The notes under the pieces are model-generated. The model saw only the letters and a list, made by a program, of their open reading frames with translations. It made no database searches and was not told the DNA's origin. Below, in pieces: positions 1-6,967 of a DNA stretch of 14,532 bases (its first letter is position 1; every line of letters starts with the position of its first letter). The stretch spans positions 1 through 14,532 of the forward strand of contig CAXPEB010000100.1 in the NCBI GenBank assembly GCA_964215915.1, written 5' to 3'. Position numbers and translations under genes: made by a program. This DNA comes from UBA8524 sp964215915. GTDB taxonomy: Bacteria > Bacteroidota > Bacteroidia > UBA8524.

Positions 1-337
1 CAAAAACCCAATACCCAAAACCAAGAACCATCTCCTGCTGTTAGGTACTGGCTATTTGCTATTGACAATAACGGGGCTGTTACCCTTCGACGCTGTCCGG
101 CGTGACTGGCAAAGAGCAAAACGCAAAGAGCTAACGGCCAAAAACCCAATACCCAAAACCAAGAACCATCTCCTGCTGTTAGGTACTGGCTATTTGCTAT
201 TGACAATAACGGGGCTGTTACCCTTCGACGCTGTCCGGCGTGACAGGCAAAGAGCAAAACGCAAAGAGCCAAAAGCTAGCTACCAAGAGCTAACGGCAAA
301 CGGCCAAAAACCCAATACCCAAAACCGAGAACCCAAT
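1..337. repeat. 138-bp tandem repeat: two near-identical units plus a partial third
   Basis: Unit 1 covers 1-138 and unit 2 covers 139-304. The first ~130 bases match with a single visible substitution (t107 versus a245). Unit 2 carries about 28 extra bases near its end, and a third copy of the unit start begins at 305 and decays by about 337. The unit combines A/C-rich words such as ACCCAATACCCAAAACC and AAGAGCTAACGGC with a non-repetitive core (about 31-105 of unit 1). Because 138 is a multiple of three, an open frame runs through on the plus strand (56-340). Its lysine/asparagine/proline-rich repeats simply read the words, and there is no convincing start signal, so I do not call a protein. 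The array ends a few bases before the TAG stop of the minus-strand lipoprotein gene, so it is probably read as that gene's 3' untranslated region. It touches position 1 and may continue to the left. Confidence 0.9.
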
Positions 338-343
338 TAAAAG

Positions 344-1513
344 CTATTCCCGCTTCTGCGCGCGGTAGTATACCCGGAAGTTGTGCCCATTGAAAGTACA
401 CAGGTCACCGGACATGGTAACAAACCACATCTTTCCTTCCCGGTCTTTGTAAATAGCGGAAACAAAATTATCCGTGAGCCCGTCTTCAATGGTGTAATTG
501 ATCAGGTTCTTTCCGTCGTAGCGCCACACCCCGGCATCGGCTGTCCCGAACCAGAGGTTCCCTTCATTGTCCTGGTTGATGGCCCAGACCCGCGCCAGGG
601 TGCCGGGCATATCCCGGTAATCCCCTTTGCAAAAGCCAGGGTTGTCCAGCCCATGCTCTGCCGTAAAATTGCGATACTGCTTCCCGTCATACCGGTAAAG
701 ACCACCACCATTACTACCGAACCAATACACCCCGGAACGGTCCTGGAACAGGCTGCATATGGTTGCGTTACCAAAGCTGTCGGGATTGAAATAGGTGAAG
801 CCCTCTCCATCATAACCCACTACTCCACGGCTCTGCGTACCGAACCACATTCTGCCTTCGCGGTCTTTGAGGGTGGTGAGTACATAGTAAGGAAAGAAAG
901 GGTAGGCAGGCATATACGTCAAGCCCATGCCTTTTACAAACAGGGTGTCTTCTTTAGGAATGGGAAACGCCAGGTAATCCAGCTTCTTCCCATCATAGCG
1001 CAGGATGCCATCATTGGGTACGGAAAACCACTTCGCCCCCGGAATCAATTCCCAGGATGCACTGGAGGACTTGAAGCGGTTGGCGCGGGTTTTCAAAGCA
1101 TCCCACTCTCCGACCCCTTCCAGGGTATGGATGCGTTCCCCGTCGAAGAAGCTACGCCCGTCGAACCAGATATTGCCGCGGTCATCCTCTTCGATAACCC
1201 GGACATAATTGTGCTCCGGCAAACCCTGATCGGAAGTGTAATAGGTATAGGTATGGCCATCATAACAACAGACTCCCTCTCCCCTGCTGCCAAACCAGAA
1301 GTTTCCTTTGCTATCTTCAAATACGGCCAGTATTCCCCGGGTGAAAGTAAGTACAGGTACTTTTTCGGGGGGACGGCTACAGCATGTGCCGGGAAGCGGC
1401 TCAACCGGAATTTCATTTTCCGAAGGATCGGGAACTCTGCCCTGTCCGCTGTTACAGGAGACTTGGGGAAGTATAAAGAGTGCTAGAAAGCAAGAGGCAT
1501 AAATGTATTTCAT
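344..1513 (-). CDS. Lipoprotein with a seven-motif Reg_prop-type beta-propeller
   Basis: The 389-residue product starts with a lipoprotein signal (hydrophobic residues 4-18, then QVSC with lipidated Cys20), followed by a Pro/Glu-rich linker to about residue 55. The rest is a chain of propeller motifs of the form D.eG..WFG...GG...YDG, near residues 66-75, 108-119, 159-164 (degenerate), 217-226, 257-266, 314-323 and 357-366. Seven motifs would make one complete seven-bladed propeller. In Bacteroidota this repeat (two-component regulator propeller) usually forms the periplasmic sensor of hybrid two-component systems, where two propellers, a Y_Y_Y domain, a kinase and an HTH are fused. Here only one propeller is present, lipid-anchored, with no kinase. 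It is divergent from a membrane winged-helix regulator, so a sensing role is a reasonable inference; a plain surface binding protein is the alternative. The start is an ATG directly before a good signal peptide, and the stop is TAG. Confidence 0.9.
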   Translation of the reverse strand: MKYIYASCFLALFILPQVSCNSGQGRVPDPSENEIPVEPLPGTCCSRPPEKVPVLTFTRGILAVFEDSKGNFWFGSRGEGVCCYDGHTYTYYTSDQGLPEHNYVRVIEEDDRGNIWFDGRSFFDGERIHTLEGVGEWDALKTRANRFKSSSASWELIPGAKWFSVPNDGILRYDGKKLDYLAFPIPKEDTLFVKGMGLTYMPAYPFFPYYVLTTLKDREGRMWFGTQSRGVVGYDGEGFTYFNPDSFGNATICSLFQDRSGVYWFGSNGGGLYRYDGKQYRNFTAEHGLDNPGFCKGDYRDMPGTLARVWAINQDNEGNLWFGTADAGVWRYDGKNLINYTIEDGLTDNFVSAIYKDREGKMWFVTMSGDLCTFNGHNFRVYYRAQKRE

Positions 1514-1641
1514 ACGGGTATGTTTGAGTTTCCCGTAAAACTACCCGGAGCCCTTCTGTAGCGGTGTTAAGAAGTGTAAATTAATGCAAACGGCAGGGTA
1601 AAATATTCCGAATGCCGAATGGGTCCGGTAGATTTGTGGAG
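1511..1641. promoter_or_regulatory. Divergent promoter region with a small palindrome
   Basis: This gap must carry the promoters for both the propeller lipoprotein (leftward) and the winged-helix regulator (rightward). A palindrome CATAC-GG-GTATG lies at 1511-1522, and its first three bases are the lipoprotein start codon. A second inverted pair, ACGGG (1514-1518) and CCCGT (1532-1536), overlaps it. TATGTTTG at 1519-1526 fits the Bacteroidota -7 consensus TAnnTTTG in the rightward direction, but no TTG is found at the expected -33 distance. I found no convincing leftward promoter. Use of the palindrome as an operator is inference. Confidence 0.4.
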
Positions 1642-2517
1642 ATGCGTTTCAGGTATTATAAGCTGTTGGCGGTATTGACCGCTGTCCTGTTATCCATGCC
1701 AACCCTGCTTGCCCGGGATGGCCAGGACGAGCGGCATGTAGGGGTGGCCTTACGCCTGATCGGGCATGAGATTCTGCTGGCCTCGGGCGACAGCACTTCC
1801 AGGGTGCTCCCGGTGGAACAGGACGGCGACCGTTACCGGCTTCGTTTTGAGCAGGAGTTCTCCTTTGAGCCAGACAGGCTGGTGGTATTGATCGACAGCA
1901 TCGTACGGAAATCGCAGCTTGCGGGAAGCTACCTGGTGGAAATGGAGGAATGCCTCACCGGTGTCGTGGTGTACAGCTATGAACGAAACCCGGTACTCTT
2001 CGACCTTGTTCCCTGTAAAAACCGGGTTCAGCCGAAAGCCTGCTATTCCCTGCTTTTTACCATTCTCGACAAAGGGCATGAAGAGGCGGTGACACCAGGC
2101 AGTCCGGCCATAACCAAAGACACCGGCACACGAAGCTACCTTTTAACAGGCATCCTGCTTCTGACCGGGGTAGCCGGGTTCCTGTATCTCCGAAAGAAAA
2201 GGAAACAGCCTGACCCCAATGTTATAACCCTTGGGGCATACCGCTTCGATACACGAAACATGGAACTTTCCATACAGAACGAAAAGATCGAACTGACCGG
2301 CAAGGAATCGGATCTGCTGCTGCTCCTATATACATCTGCCAATCATACGGTGGAACGTGAGGTGATCCTGAATGCCGTATGGGGTGATGAAGGGGATTAT
2401 GAGGGACGGACACTCGATGTATTCATTTCGAAACTCCGCAGAAAACTGGAAGCCGATTCCAGTCTGCGCATCGTCAATATCCGTGGGGTGGGTTACAAAC
2501 TCATTGTTAACGGTTAG
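1642..2517 (+). CDS. Membrane-anchored winged-helix transcriptional regulator with periplasmic domain
   Basis: The product is a ToxR-like one-component regulator in inverted layout. With residues counted from the ATG at 1642, there is an N-terminal signal or first membrane segment (about 6-24), a periplasmic domain of about 135 residues with Cys104, Cys125 and Cys134, a membrane helix at about 165-184, a basic KKRK stop-transfer cluster, and a C-terminal PhoB/OmpR-type winged helix (about 195-289). The winged helix shows the usual signature: ELTGKESDLLLLL, then VWGDE, a recognition helix with RTLDVFISKLRRKL, and a wing ending in RGVGYKL. No receiver or kinase domain is present, so the signal probably reaches DNA directly through the membrane. 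An in-frame ATG at 1612 would add ten residues before the signal sequence; I prefer 1642 because MRFRYYKLL is a normal signal-peptide start. The gene is divergent from the propeller lipoprotein, and its last 11 bases overlap the convergent neighbour. Confidence 0.88.
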   Translation: MRFRYYKLLAVLTAVLLSMPTLLARDGQDERHVGVALRLIGHEILLASGDSTSRVLPVEQDGDRYRLRFEQEFSFEPDRLVVLIDSIVRKSQLAGSYLVEMEECLTGVVVYSYERNPVLFDLVPCKNRVQPKACYSLLFTILDKGHEEAVTPGSPAITKDTGTRSYLLTGILLLTGVAGFLYLRKKRKQPDPNVITLGAYRFDTRNMELSIQNEKIELTGKESDLLLLLYTSANHTVEREVILNAVWGDEGDYEGRTLDVFISKLRRKLEADSSLRIVNIRGVGYKLIVNG

Positions 2518-3232
2518 TTTCTTCCATGTCCTGGTGATACAGTTTGCCGAAAAGATCGGAGACAACCTCCACACTGCCCTTGAGCAAGGGAGCCAGGTAT
2601 TCGGTGACATTTTCCGCCAGCTGACCGCCGGCCTCATCGGCTACCTTGGTGCCCAGCTTTTTAAGTGCCCCCTTCAGGATACCTTTTAGGGAGGTGTCCT
2701 TTTTTGCCCCAATAGCCACAAAGGCCTTTTCTATATTCTTTTTGGATGTTTCCGGCAGGTAGGATTCGAAAAGAGCAGCGAACGCTTCGGTAGTAAGCCG
2801 CACCAGTTCGGGTGAGAAGGATCCGTCGGTAATGTAGTTAAGCTGCTTCAGTTTGGCTCTCAGGTGATCGATGAGGTATGGATTATCGATCTCAATCCCG
2901 ATTTTATCCTGATCACGAAGAAAAATGGGACGTTGAAGCAGTTCCTTGAGTTCTTCGTCAAGTTCCGACTTGCTGGTTTGCCTCAACTTGGATTCGTAAA
3001 GCAGGTTCCTGGCTTTTGCGCGGGTTACCCGAAGTTCCGAAACAAGGTCATAGAGTTCCGGGTTCTTTTCAAACAGTCCGAGTTGTTGCAGTTTGATGAA
3101 GAGGAGGATGTCAAAGTCTCTTTTGGAGATAGATCCATAAGCCGGCGTGAGGTAGTCTTTCAGCAGTTGGGAAAAGGCTTTTTTTACTCTTTCCGCATCC
3201 AGGTTTTCCAATTTTTGTAGCAGTTCTTGCAT
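2507..3232 (-). CDS. Hypothetical, mostly helical cytoplasmic protein
   Basis: I do not recognise this 241-residue protein. It lacks a signal peptide and clear membrane segments, and is rich in Leu, Lys and Glu with predicted helices throughout. The first half has heptad-like Leu spacing, and a stretch reading VTRAKARNLLYESKL could be the second helix of a helix-turn-helix, though this is weak. The C-terminal part contains an amphipathic Gly/Lys/Leu/Ala segment (KGILKGALKKLGTKVADEAG) followed by another hydrophobic helix, which could contact a membrane or a partner. The open frame extends to a TTG at 3244, but the ATG at 3232 (MQELLQKL) is the better start. The end overlaps the convergent regulator gene by 11 bp (2507-2517), with TAA on this strand and TAG on the other. 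Upstream lies a repeat cluster, so it may or may not be transcribed with the DUF1801 gene. Confidence 0.75.
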   Translation of the reverse strand: MQELLQKLENLDAERVKKAFSQLLKDYLTPAYGSISKRDFDILLFIKLQQLGLFEKNPELYDLVSELRVTRAKARNLLYESKLRQTSKSELDEELKELLQRPIFLRDQDKIGIEIDNPYLIDHLRAKLKQLNYITDGSFSPELVRLTTEAFAALFESYLPETSKKNIEKAFVAIGAKKDTSLKGILKGALKKLGTKVADEAGGQLAENVTEYLAPLLKGSVEVVSDLFGKLYHQDMEETNR

Positions 3233-3300
3233 GGGTAGGTTCAAGTAGGATTTTCTACCGGAAAGATACTATTCCGGGTTGAGAGATCATGGGGGGAGGG

Positions 3301-3380
3301 ACCATGGACGATGGACATTAACGGAAACACTATCAGCCATGGACCATCAGCTATCGACCATCAGCTATCGACCATGGACC
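3301..3380. repeat. Word-type intergenic repeat cluster (ACCATGGAC / ACCATCAGCTATCG)
   Basis: The 14-base word ACCATCAGCTATCG occurs twice in tandem (3343-3356 and 3357-3370). It is flanked by variants built on CATGGACCAT and ATGGAC (3301-3316, 3338-3346, 3371-3380). The cluster begins about five bases past the TAG stop of the minus-strand DUF1801 gene, so it is probably transcribed as its 3' tail. The remainder of the gap, about 3245-3300, holds no gene; I see only a G-run (3291-3300). Confidence 0.8.
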
Positions 3381-3385
3381 AGCCT

Positions 3386-3775
3386 CTACTTCAGCCTTTC
3401 CAGCACGCCTTTTCGTTTGACGATGTTTTTGTAATCCCACTGGATATCCCTGGATTTTTCCAGCCAGCGTTTCAGGTCTTCAGTATGGATCTGTCCGGCC
3501 TCGGTGTAACGCTTCTCTGCAGCCTTAAAACTTCCTTCTTTCGCCAGATCTTCTTCGTCAAAGGATTGCCCGCTCCAAAACAGGAGCCGGATGCAGTTCT
3601 TCAGTTTACTGTACCCCACGACGGGATTTCCATCCAGAAACCAGACCGGGTGTGCATGCCAGATTTTGCTCTCAGCCTCCGGCAGATGCTGGTCTATTTC
3701 CAAAGCCAGGATTTGGCAGATGGTCCGGTCTTCTTCCGAAAAAGCGCTACTGTAGTTTGTAATTTCGAGGTTCAT
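3386..3775 (-). CDS. DUF1801 domain protein (YdhG/YjbR-like fold)
   Basis: The 129-residue cytoplasmic protein matches the DUF1801 family. An N-terminal helical segment (residues 1-33) precedes the hallmark IWHAHPVWFLDGNPVVGYS (about 38-56) and the strand IRLLFWSGQSF (about 62-72). The C-terminal half, with KAAEKRYT and a basic WLEKS...YKNIVKRKG tail, is also typical. Family members have a small alpha/beta fold related to frataxin/CyaY and YjbR; their biochemical role is not established, so none is assigned. The length is normal for the family. The ATG at 3775 lies six bases after the TAA of the DUF6157 gene, so the two are almost certainly co-transcribed. Confidence 0.88.
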   Translation of the reverse strand: MNLEITNYSSAFSEEDRTICQILALEIDQHLPEAESKIWHAHPVWFLDGNPVVGYSKLKNCIRLLFWSGQSFDEEDLAKEGSFKAAEKRYTEAGQIHTEDLKRWLEKSRDIQWDYKNIVKRKGVLERLK

Positions 3776-3781
3776 GGATGA

Positions 3782-4192
3782 TTATTTTCTCTTGTTACGC
3801 ATGGCCTTGACCTTTTTAATGTGCTTGTCTTCCAGGAAGGACTCGTATTCCGGGGTCTCCGCTCCGTAAATCGCGATTTTACCTTCTGCATTGCTATGCA
3901 GTCCCCATCCGTATTGTTTGGTCAGCGGTGAGGCCCGGAAGCAAGCCTGACCTTTGGAGAAGAACACCTCCCGTTGCTCGTCCAGTTCTCCTGCTTCATA
4001 CTCTTTTCGTATGGCATGAATGGCAAACAGTACTTCATCGGAGGAGAATGTATACGGGTTCTTTGCGAGCATGTCAAACTGCATTCCGGCGACGGTCTTA
4101 TTGCCTCCTCTTTCCGGCGGCACCTCACCCCGGCCTGCAGGGCAATCTTCTGCTATCTCAATAAAGGTATCGTAGTAATTGGTACTGTGCAT
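3782..4192 (-). CDS. DUF6157 family protein
   Basis: The 136-residue protein closely resembles the conserved but uncharacterised DUF6157 family. It opens with MHSTNYYDTFIEIAEDCPAG, and continues with a Gly-rich PPERGGNKTVAGMQFDML segment, NPYTFSSDEVLFAIHAIRKE, FFSKGQACFRASPLTKQYGWGLH and a basic end KAMRNKRK. No signal peptide or membrane segment is visible, so it should be cytoplasmic. The open frame also allows a TTG at 4195, but the ATG at 4192 matches the family start. It is the first gene of a two-gene unit with the DUF1801 gene. Function is unknown, and I see no catalytic motif. Confidence 0.88.
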   Translation of the reverse strand: MHSTNYYDTFIEIAEDCPAGRGEVPPERGGNKTVAGMQFDMLAKNPYTFSSDEVLFAIHAIRKEYEAGELDEQREVFFSKGQACFRASPLTKQYGWGLHSNAEGKIAIYGAETPEYESFLEDKHIKKVKAMRNKRK

Positions 4193-4358
4193 CAAAGGAC
4201 CAAGTTACCGGTTTTTCCCTTGTTGCGGTAATCTCATTATGGTTACCCCTGGATATCCAATTACTCAATCGTATCGAAGCTCAAAGTCACTTTTCCAGGA
4301 CGAACGATGACATTTCCTTACCGCCTCACTTCCAGTACTCTCTTAGATTACTTTTCCA
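4193..4358. other. Gene-free gap before the DUF6157 gene
   Basis: This gap must contain the promoter of the DUF6157-DUF1801 unit and the 3' end of the 828-residue protein gene. GGTTACC (4239-4245) and related GTTACC/GGTAAT copies at about 4204-4233 form short inverted matches. I found no clear TAnnTTTG box and no stem with a T-run that would serve as a terminator. Confidence 0.35.
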
Positions 4359-6845
4359 TCAAGGCCCCCATACCTGTATCTTTTCCGTAAGGTGTTCACT
4401 GCCTGACTCCAGCTTCAATACATAAACACCGCGGGCCAGTCCTTTTACCTCAATCGAATTGCCCCTGCCACTGCGGATCAATTTTCCATCCATACCATAT
4501 AAAGAATAATCCGGATTGTCCATCCCGCTTATTGCGATTTGGTCGCTGGCAGGATTGGGGTATACCTTCACTCCTGTTGTTTTGACCGGAGTGACCCCGG
4601 TAGGAAAGGGATTGACTGCAACCGTTTGCGGGTTATGGTAATCTTCAAGAACCCACCAATAATTGATGTTCAGGTCTTCCAGATTACTGAACTTCTGGCT
4701 GTACAGATCGAATCGAAGAATGGTTCCGCTGGAATGTGCTCCCCCTTCCCTGCAAAAGAAATAAAGGGCATTGGTTTCTTCCACAAATACCGGCGAACCT
4801 GCTACGGAAAACCCGTCGTCTGTACCCGGAAGGGAAAAGGCCTGGTAAGTGTCCTTCGCGGGATTATATAGCACAAGTTTTCCGAAGCCCTGATCCCAGT
4901 CGGATTTGGTAACAAAAGCAATACGCCCGTCGGCAGTTTGCACCAGCCCTCCGTAAGGTGTTTCGCCATTGAGAGAGACAGAACGGCCGATTTGATCTGT
5001 AATTCCGGAATTGAGGTCAATTCGCATAAACCCGGTTGACTCCTTACTACCCCAAAAAGAACCGCATGCCTGGGGCAGATAGAGCAGGTCGCCTTCACGC
5101 ACGGGAGGATCCTGCGGACAATTACAGGAATGATCACGGAGTATCTTATCCGTATCCGTTAGTTCACGTACCGTATTCTGCACCACATCATACTCAAACA
5201 AATGGCCTTTATTATCGACATCTCTAAGCCAGAAATACACAAAATCTCCCTGGTAGACATAGGGATTCTCCGTCATTTCTGCCGAGAGCTTGGAAACTAC
5301 ACAGGTTTTGAGCAACCGCTTATCGGTTACCGAATAAACGGCTGCCACAGTCTGGTCATCAATACGCCCGAGCAGGAAGAGTGTTTCGTTACCCAGATGG
5401 GCAAGGGAACCGCGTGTCGGGAAAAAGAAGCTATCGGGTGTCTGGTAATCTGACCCGAAAGAATGCTCCAACACAGGTGTATAGGAAGGATATTGCAGGG
5501 TGTATAGTCCACCGGTACCATACTCTCCGCCATAGGTGGTGCTGAACCAAAGTTTCTTCCCACTGTATTCGATCAAACGGTCGGAGATGACATCACCGAA
5601 CTCCGTTTCACCATAAGGATAAACTTGCTGTACCTGAGCATTGCGAATACTTAGTGCCCTTCCGCTGAGCCAGCGCGAACTCTGTTTCAGGGAGGCATTA
5701 AGCAGCCATTCTTCCTGGGCTGCATTATAACTGAGCACCTTATTGGCCAATCCTTCGGAACGGCGGCAGGAATATAGTACCGAAGCCTGGCGGGTGATCC
5801 AGTTCAGCTCTGTCAATCCACCCCAGCCATACTGTCCGCCACCTCCCGCCATAAAGCGGAGTATACTGTCTCCTTCAAAAACTATAGGGCTCTCAGGGAT
5901 CAGAGAGGCAAAAGAATAGGTATCGAAAGACAGGCTATCCATGAGGGTGCTGTCATACAGGTTAAGGGAATACAGACCGTGCTTCGAGCCATTATGCTTG
6001 CGAAACTCTCCGTAGGCGACCCCGTTCCTAACCACAGGGGGACCCGTAAAACGCCAGTCGGACCAAGGCAGTTCGCGCAGGGTCCGAATCTTCTTCTCTG
6101 ACAGGGAATAATACAGGAATTCTGCCTGGTAGGTCTCCTTGTTCAGGCTTTGAATAAAGACTCCATTTCCGTTATCTATTCCCAAAGATTGGATGTAATG
6201 TGTTTCCTGACTTCTGACTTGATGGTACAGGACTTCATAGCTCTGAGTTGTCGGGTCATAAGAAAAAAGGTAGCCTGAGGTATCGGTATCGTTAGCATCG
6301 GCATAACCGAATAAAACTTTTCCGACAGGGTCGTAGACCGCATTCCGGATGATGCCGAAAGGCGGGGGCAAAGTATCCAAGGGTTCCAGTTGACCGGTTC
6401 CTCCGTTGTAAAGCATCACTCCGGAAGGGTAAAAAGCCCGCACCAGCAAAGCCTGTCCATTCCCCACGGGAATTATTTCCGGGAGCATGCCGCTGCCACT
6501 CGTTTCACGGATGATCGAGTATTGCCCCGTATTTTTGTCCAGGGTGAAAATACGGTGAGCAGAATAATACGACTTACTGCCTATTCCCAGATAAGTATCG
6601 GCATCCAGGGAGGCCATGGCATGCAGATAACCAATAGAAGTGTCTGCCGTGTTTTCCAAGACTTCCCGGCTTTGGCGACTATCCGGATCCAATTCCATCA
6701 CACGGGCAAATTCTGTCGGTGTTGCAGGTAGTGTATAAAGGAAACGGGTTTGACCGTTAACTTGTATCGTTGAAAGGAAGAAGACCACGAGGCCCATTGC
6801 ATGGAAAAACAATCGGGAGTTCAAGGTATTTTGGTTTACGTTCAT
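4359..6845 (-). CDS. T9SS-secreted protein with about twelve propeller-like repeats
   Basis: The 828-residue product has an N-terminal signal peptide (hydrophobic 13-29, likely cleavage after Gly31 before QTRF). The C-terminal type A T9SS sorting domain (about 759-828) shows VKVYPNPASDQI, YGMDGKLI and LARGVYVLKL. Between them is a series of similar units containing a G.L..yd.....y..L pattern, for example HRIFTLDKNTGQYSII, GYLFSYDPTTQSYEVLY, HGLYSLNLYDSTLMDSL, GHLFEYDVVQNTVREL and GKLVLYNPAKDTYQAF. I count about twelve such units, enough for one large or two ordinary beta-propellers; the pattern recalls GloVer-type or kelch-like repeats. No catalytic motif is visible. The protein should cross the outer membrane by T9SS and be released or surface-attached. 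The gene has its own candidate promoter (6917-6947), directly after the terminator of the next gene. Confidence 0.9.
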   Translation of the reverse strand: MNVNQNTLNSRLFFHAMGLVVFFLSTIQVNGQTRFLYTLPATPTEFARVMELDPDSRQSREVLENTADTSIGYLHAMASLDADTYLGIGSKSYYSAHRIFTLDKNTGQYSIIRETSGSGMLPEIIPVGNGQALLVRAFYPSGVMLYNGGTGQLEPLDTLPPPFGIIRNAVYDPVGKVLFGYADANDTDTSGYLFSYDPTTQSYEVLYHQVRSQETHYIQSLGIDNGNGVFIQSLNKETYQAEFLYYSLSEKKIRTLRELPWSDWRFTGPPVVRNGVAYGEFRKHNGSKHGLYSLNLYDSTLMDSLSFDTYSFASLIPESPIVFEGDSILRFMAGGGGQYGWGGLTELNWITRQASVLYSCRRSEGLANKVLSYNAAQEEWLLNASLKQSSRWLSGRALSIRNAQVQQVYPYGETEFGDVISDRLIEYSGKKLWFSTTYGGEYGTGGLYTLQYPSYTPVLEHSFGSDYQTPDSFFFPTRGSLAHLGNETLFLLGRIDDQTVAAVYSVTDKRLLKTCVVSKLSAEMTENPYVYQGDFVYFWLRDVDNKGHLFEYDVVQNTVRELTDTDKILRDHSCNCPQDPPVREGDLLYLPQACGSFWGSKESTGFMRIDLNSGITDQIGRSVSLNGETPYGGLVQTADGRIAFVTKSDWDQGFGKLVLYNPAKDTYQAFSLPGTDDGFSVAGSPVFVEETNALYFFCREGGAHSSGTILRFDLYSQKFSNLEDLNINYWWVLEDYHNPQTVAVNPFPTGVTPVKTTGVKVYPNPASDQIAISGMDNPDYSLYGMDGKLIRSGRGNSIEVKGLARGVYVLKLESGSEHLTEKIQVWGP

Positions 6846-6916
6846 GTACCGAAAACGGACTTACGCTTTTTTCATTGCCTGAAAATCGACAAAGGGTAAC
6901 CGGAACGGATTCCATA

Positions 6917-6947
6917 CAAACCGAATAGCATTCCCAAAAGGCACAAA
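6917..6947 (-). promoter_or_regulatory. Bacteroidota-type promoter for the 828-residue protein gene
   Basis: On the minus strand, TTTG (6944-6947) is followed after exactly 19 bases by TCGGTTTG (6917-6924). This is one mismatch from the Bacteroidota consensus TTTG-N19-TAnnTTTG. Transcription would start near 6910 and leave a leader of about 65 bases before the ATG at 6845. The -33 element lies inside the T-run of the preceding terminator. A second, poorer candidate lies just downstream (TACCCTTTG). Confidence 0.55.
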
Positions 6948-6967
6948 AAAAGCGGCCGTAGCCGCTT
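6944..6967 (-). terminator. Rho-independent terminator of the 902-residue CARDB protein gene
   Basis: On the minus strand, a seven-base stem AAGCGGC/GCCGCTT (arms at 6961-6967 and 6950-6956) is followed by a run of T. It lies about 25 bases past the stop at 6992. The same stem occurs after the paralogous gene at 9864-9881. Confidence 0.85.

Noticed and set aside
1..337. CRISPR array
   Set aside because: There are only two long near-identical units with no short repeat-spacer structure and no cas gene.
56..340. 94-codon plus-strand frame with an internal repeat
   Set aside because: It is the in-frame reading of the 138-bp DNA repeat, is made mostly of low-complexity words, and has no start signal or recognisable domain.
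383..1486. 367-codon frame antisense to the propeller lipoprotein gene
   Set aside because: The minus-strand frame has a lipoprotein signal and seven clear propeller motifs; the antisense frame has no domain and is likely open because of codon bias in the repeated motifs.
3291..3300. G-run considered as a G-quadruplex
   Set aside because: Only two adjacent G-tracts are present; four are needed.
3311..3781. 156-codon plus-strand frame over the repeat cluster and the DUF1801 gene
   Set aside because: It is antisense to a clear DUF1801 protein and begins within the word repeats.
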